Of a stretch of 15,072 nucleotides of DNA, positions 13,816 to 15,072 are shown in pieces. Positions within the stretch are counted from its first letter, which is position 1, and every line of letters starts with the position of its first letter. Both the position numbers and the translations under genes were made by a program. The stretch comes from Elusimicrobia bacterium RIFOXYB2_FULL_49_7 (GTDB lineage Bacteria > Fibrobacterota > OXYB2-FULL-49-7), in the NCBI GenBank assembly GCA_001800515.1, contig MGVN01000031.1, forward strand, positions 1 through 15,072, in the 5' to 3' direction. The notes beneath the pieces are model-generated. The model saw nothing but the letters and a program-made list of their open reading frames with translations, made no database searches and was not told the origin of the DNA.

Positions 13816-15072
13816 ATGAAGGGTTTGCTTTTTTTCTTGTTTTGTGCGGCCCTCCTTGGCGGAGCCAACGGTACTGAGGTCGTCTCTTTCTTCCCGGACC
13901 CATCTGTCCAGACAGTCATCCAACCCAATAAAAAAGCCAAACTGCTTTTTCGCATCCGCCTGGAAAAAGGATGGCATATCTACGCCAACCCGGTACACAG
14001 CGATTTCTTAGTGCCCGCTACCATTACTGTTAAGGGTGGGGATGCGGTGATGGTGGATTCTATTGTCTATCCTTCTGGTGTGGAAAAGAGCTTTTTCGGC
14101 GTCACGGAAGGGTTTTACGAAGGAGAGGTCTCGGTGGCTGTCATCCTTCACTGCGATGTCTCCGGTGCGCACCCCATTGAGGTCAACCTTCGCTATCAGG
14201 CCTGTGATGATCGGGTCTGTCTGCCCCCTGCGGAGAAAACCCTTTCGTTAACCATGACGGTCAAAGAGGCGGCCGGTGGCTGGAGTTTTGCGGGCAAGGG
14301 GCTTCCCATGACCCTGCTTCTTCTCTTTCTTGCAGGTCTTGCCTTGAATTTGACACCCTGTGTCTATCCGGTCATCCCAATTACGCTCAGCTTTTTTGCA
14401 GGTCAGGCAGCTTCCCGCCGTTCAATCCAGATTGGCCTGGCCCTTTTTTATGTATTGGGTATGGCGCTAACCTATTCCACCCTTGGTGTGGCGGCCGCCT
14501 TTTCCGGCAAGATGCTGGGCGCAGCTCTGCAGCATCCGGCCGTGCTTTGGGCCATTGTTCTGTTGTTTGTTTTATTAGCACTGTCCATGTTCGGATTATA
14601 TGATATTCGGGTACCTGCCTTTTTGTCCCGCCTGGGTGTGGGTCGCAAGGGATATCTGGGTGCGCTTTCCATGGGGCTCATTGTGGGGTTGGTGGCAGCG
14701 CCCTGTGTGGGACCGGTAACAGCCGGACTGCTTCTTCATGTGGCGGAGCAGCGCGATGCGAGTCTTGGGTTTCTCTACTTTTTTGTTCTTTCGCTGGGTC
14801 TTGGAACCCCCTATTTTCTTTTAGGGCTTTTTTCCGGATCGCTTAAGAAATTGCCCGGTGCGGGCGGCTGGATGGTTTGGATTCGGAAATTTTTCGGGTT
14901 TGTTTTGCTTTTATTGGCGCTCAATTATGCGGCACCCCTTGTATCCAATACGGTCATTCGGCTCTTAGCCTTGCTGACGGGCGCTGTGGGTGCCCTGTAT
15001 CTCGGTTTTATTGAGAAATCGGCACGGGGACGCCACCCCGGATTTGAGCGGTTTCAGCGCCTTTTCGGTATG
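13816..15072 (+). CDS. dsbD: Thiol:disulfide interchange protein DsbD (3' end outside window)
   Basis: The 419 residues present match DsbD, an inner-membrane protein that carries electrons from cytoplasmic thioredoxin to periplasmic disulfide isomerases and cytochrome c maturation proteins. A signal peptide (about residues 1-19) is followed by the DsbD-alpha immunoglobulin-like domain (KGWHIYANP, then YQAC130-DDRV-C135-LPP, the redox pair). Next is the transmembrane domain with its two conserved cysteines in LTPC182VYPVIP and AAPC297VGP. The membrane part is mostly present, and the C-terminal thioredoxin-like gamma domain would lie beyond the right edge. The frame is open to the last base. 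ATG 13816 gives a clean signal peptide; no Shine-Dalgarno is present. It is not obviously connected with the genes at the left, although exported proteins with cysteines would depend on such a pathway. Confidence 0.96.
   Translation, partial: MKGLLFFLFCAALLGGANGTEVVSFFPDPSVQTVIQPNKKAKLLFRIRLEKGWHIYANPVHSDFLVPATITVKGGDAVMVDSIVYPSGVEKSFFGVTEGFYEGEVSVAVILHCDVSGAHPIEVNLRYQACDDRVCLPPAEKTLSLTMTVKEAAGGWSFAGKGLPMTLLLLFLAGLALNLTPCVYPVIPITLSFFAGQAASRRSIQIGLALFYVLGMALTYSTLGVAAAFSGKMLGAALQHPAVLWAIVLLFVLLALSMFGLYDIRVPAFLSRLGVGRKGYLGALSMGLIVGLVAAPCVGPVTAGLLLHVAEQRDASLGFLYFFVLSLGLGTPYFLLGLFSGSLKKLPGAGGWMVWIRKFFGFVLLLLALNYAAPLVSNTVIRLLALLTGAVGALYLGFIEKSARGRHPGFERFQRLFGM

Overview
The window (about 15 kb, roughly half GC by eye) looks like chromosome from a Gram-negative bacterium of the FCB assemblage (Bacteroidota, Fibrobacterota and relatives). 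Three sequence cues support this: a PorV/PorQ-type outer-membrane protein, a neighbouring protein ending in a type IX secretion (T9SS) C-terminal sorting domain, and the absence of a strong Shine-Dalgarno sequence before any of the gene starts. No rRNA, tRNA, CRISPR array or transposase is visible, and I cannot name the species.

Region A, 1-10176, plus strand, is one tightly packed run of genes. It opens with the C-terminus of a LacI/PurR-type regulator. Its stop overlaps the start of a 57-residue single-pass membrane protein. Then come a 191-residue membrane-anchored protein with a MuF-like Cys/His motif, a PorV/PorQ-like protein carrying an inserted seven-repeat propeller, an M6-like secreted protein with a T9SS sorting domain and a destroyed zinc motif, and a 1186-residue protein joining an intact HELAH metallopeptidase domain, a TolB-like propeller and a C-terminal beta-barrel. 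Together these look like a cell-surface or outer-membrane module in which an exported pseudo-protease, a PorV-like shuttle or scaffold, and an active-looking membrane-anchored protease could act together. That link is inference from gene order and domains.

Region B, 10142-13791, minus strand, is a likely operon: a 69-residue membrane protein, a Schlafen-AlbA/RecG-like ATPase-type regulator with a (TPQA) minisatellite, and NAD-dependent DNA ligase LigA, whose start overlaps the preceding stop (ATGA). LigA converges on and overlaps the last gene of region A by 35 bp.

Region C, 13816-15072, plus strand, is the start of dsbD (thiol:disulfide interchange), running off the window. It diverges from region B across only 24 bp.

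Most notable are the PorV-propeller chimera, the M6 protein with NQxxR in place of HExxH beside a protein with an intact HExxH, and the membrane-anchored MuF-like protein in a non-phage setting.
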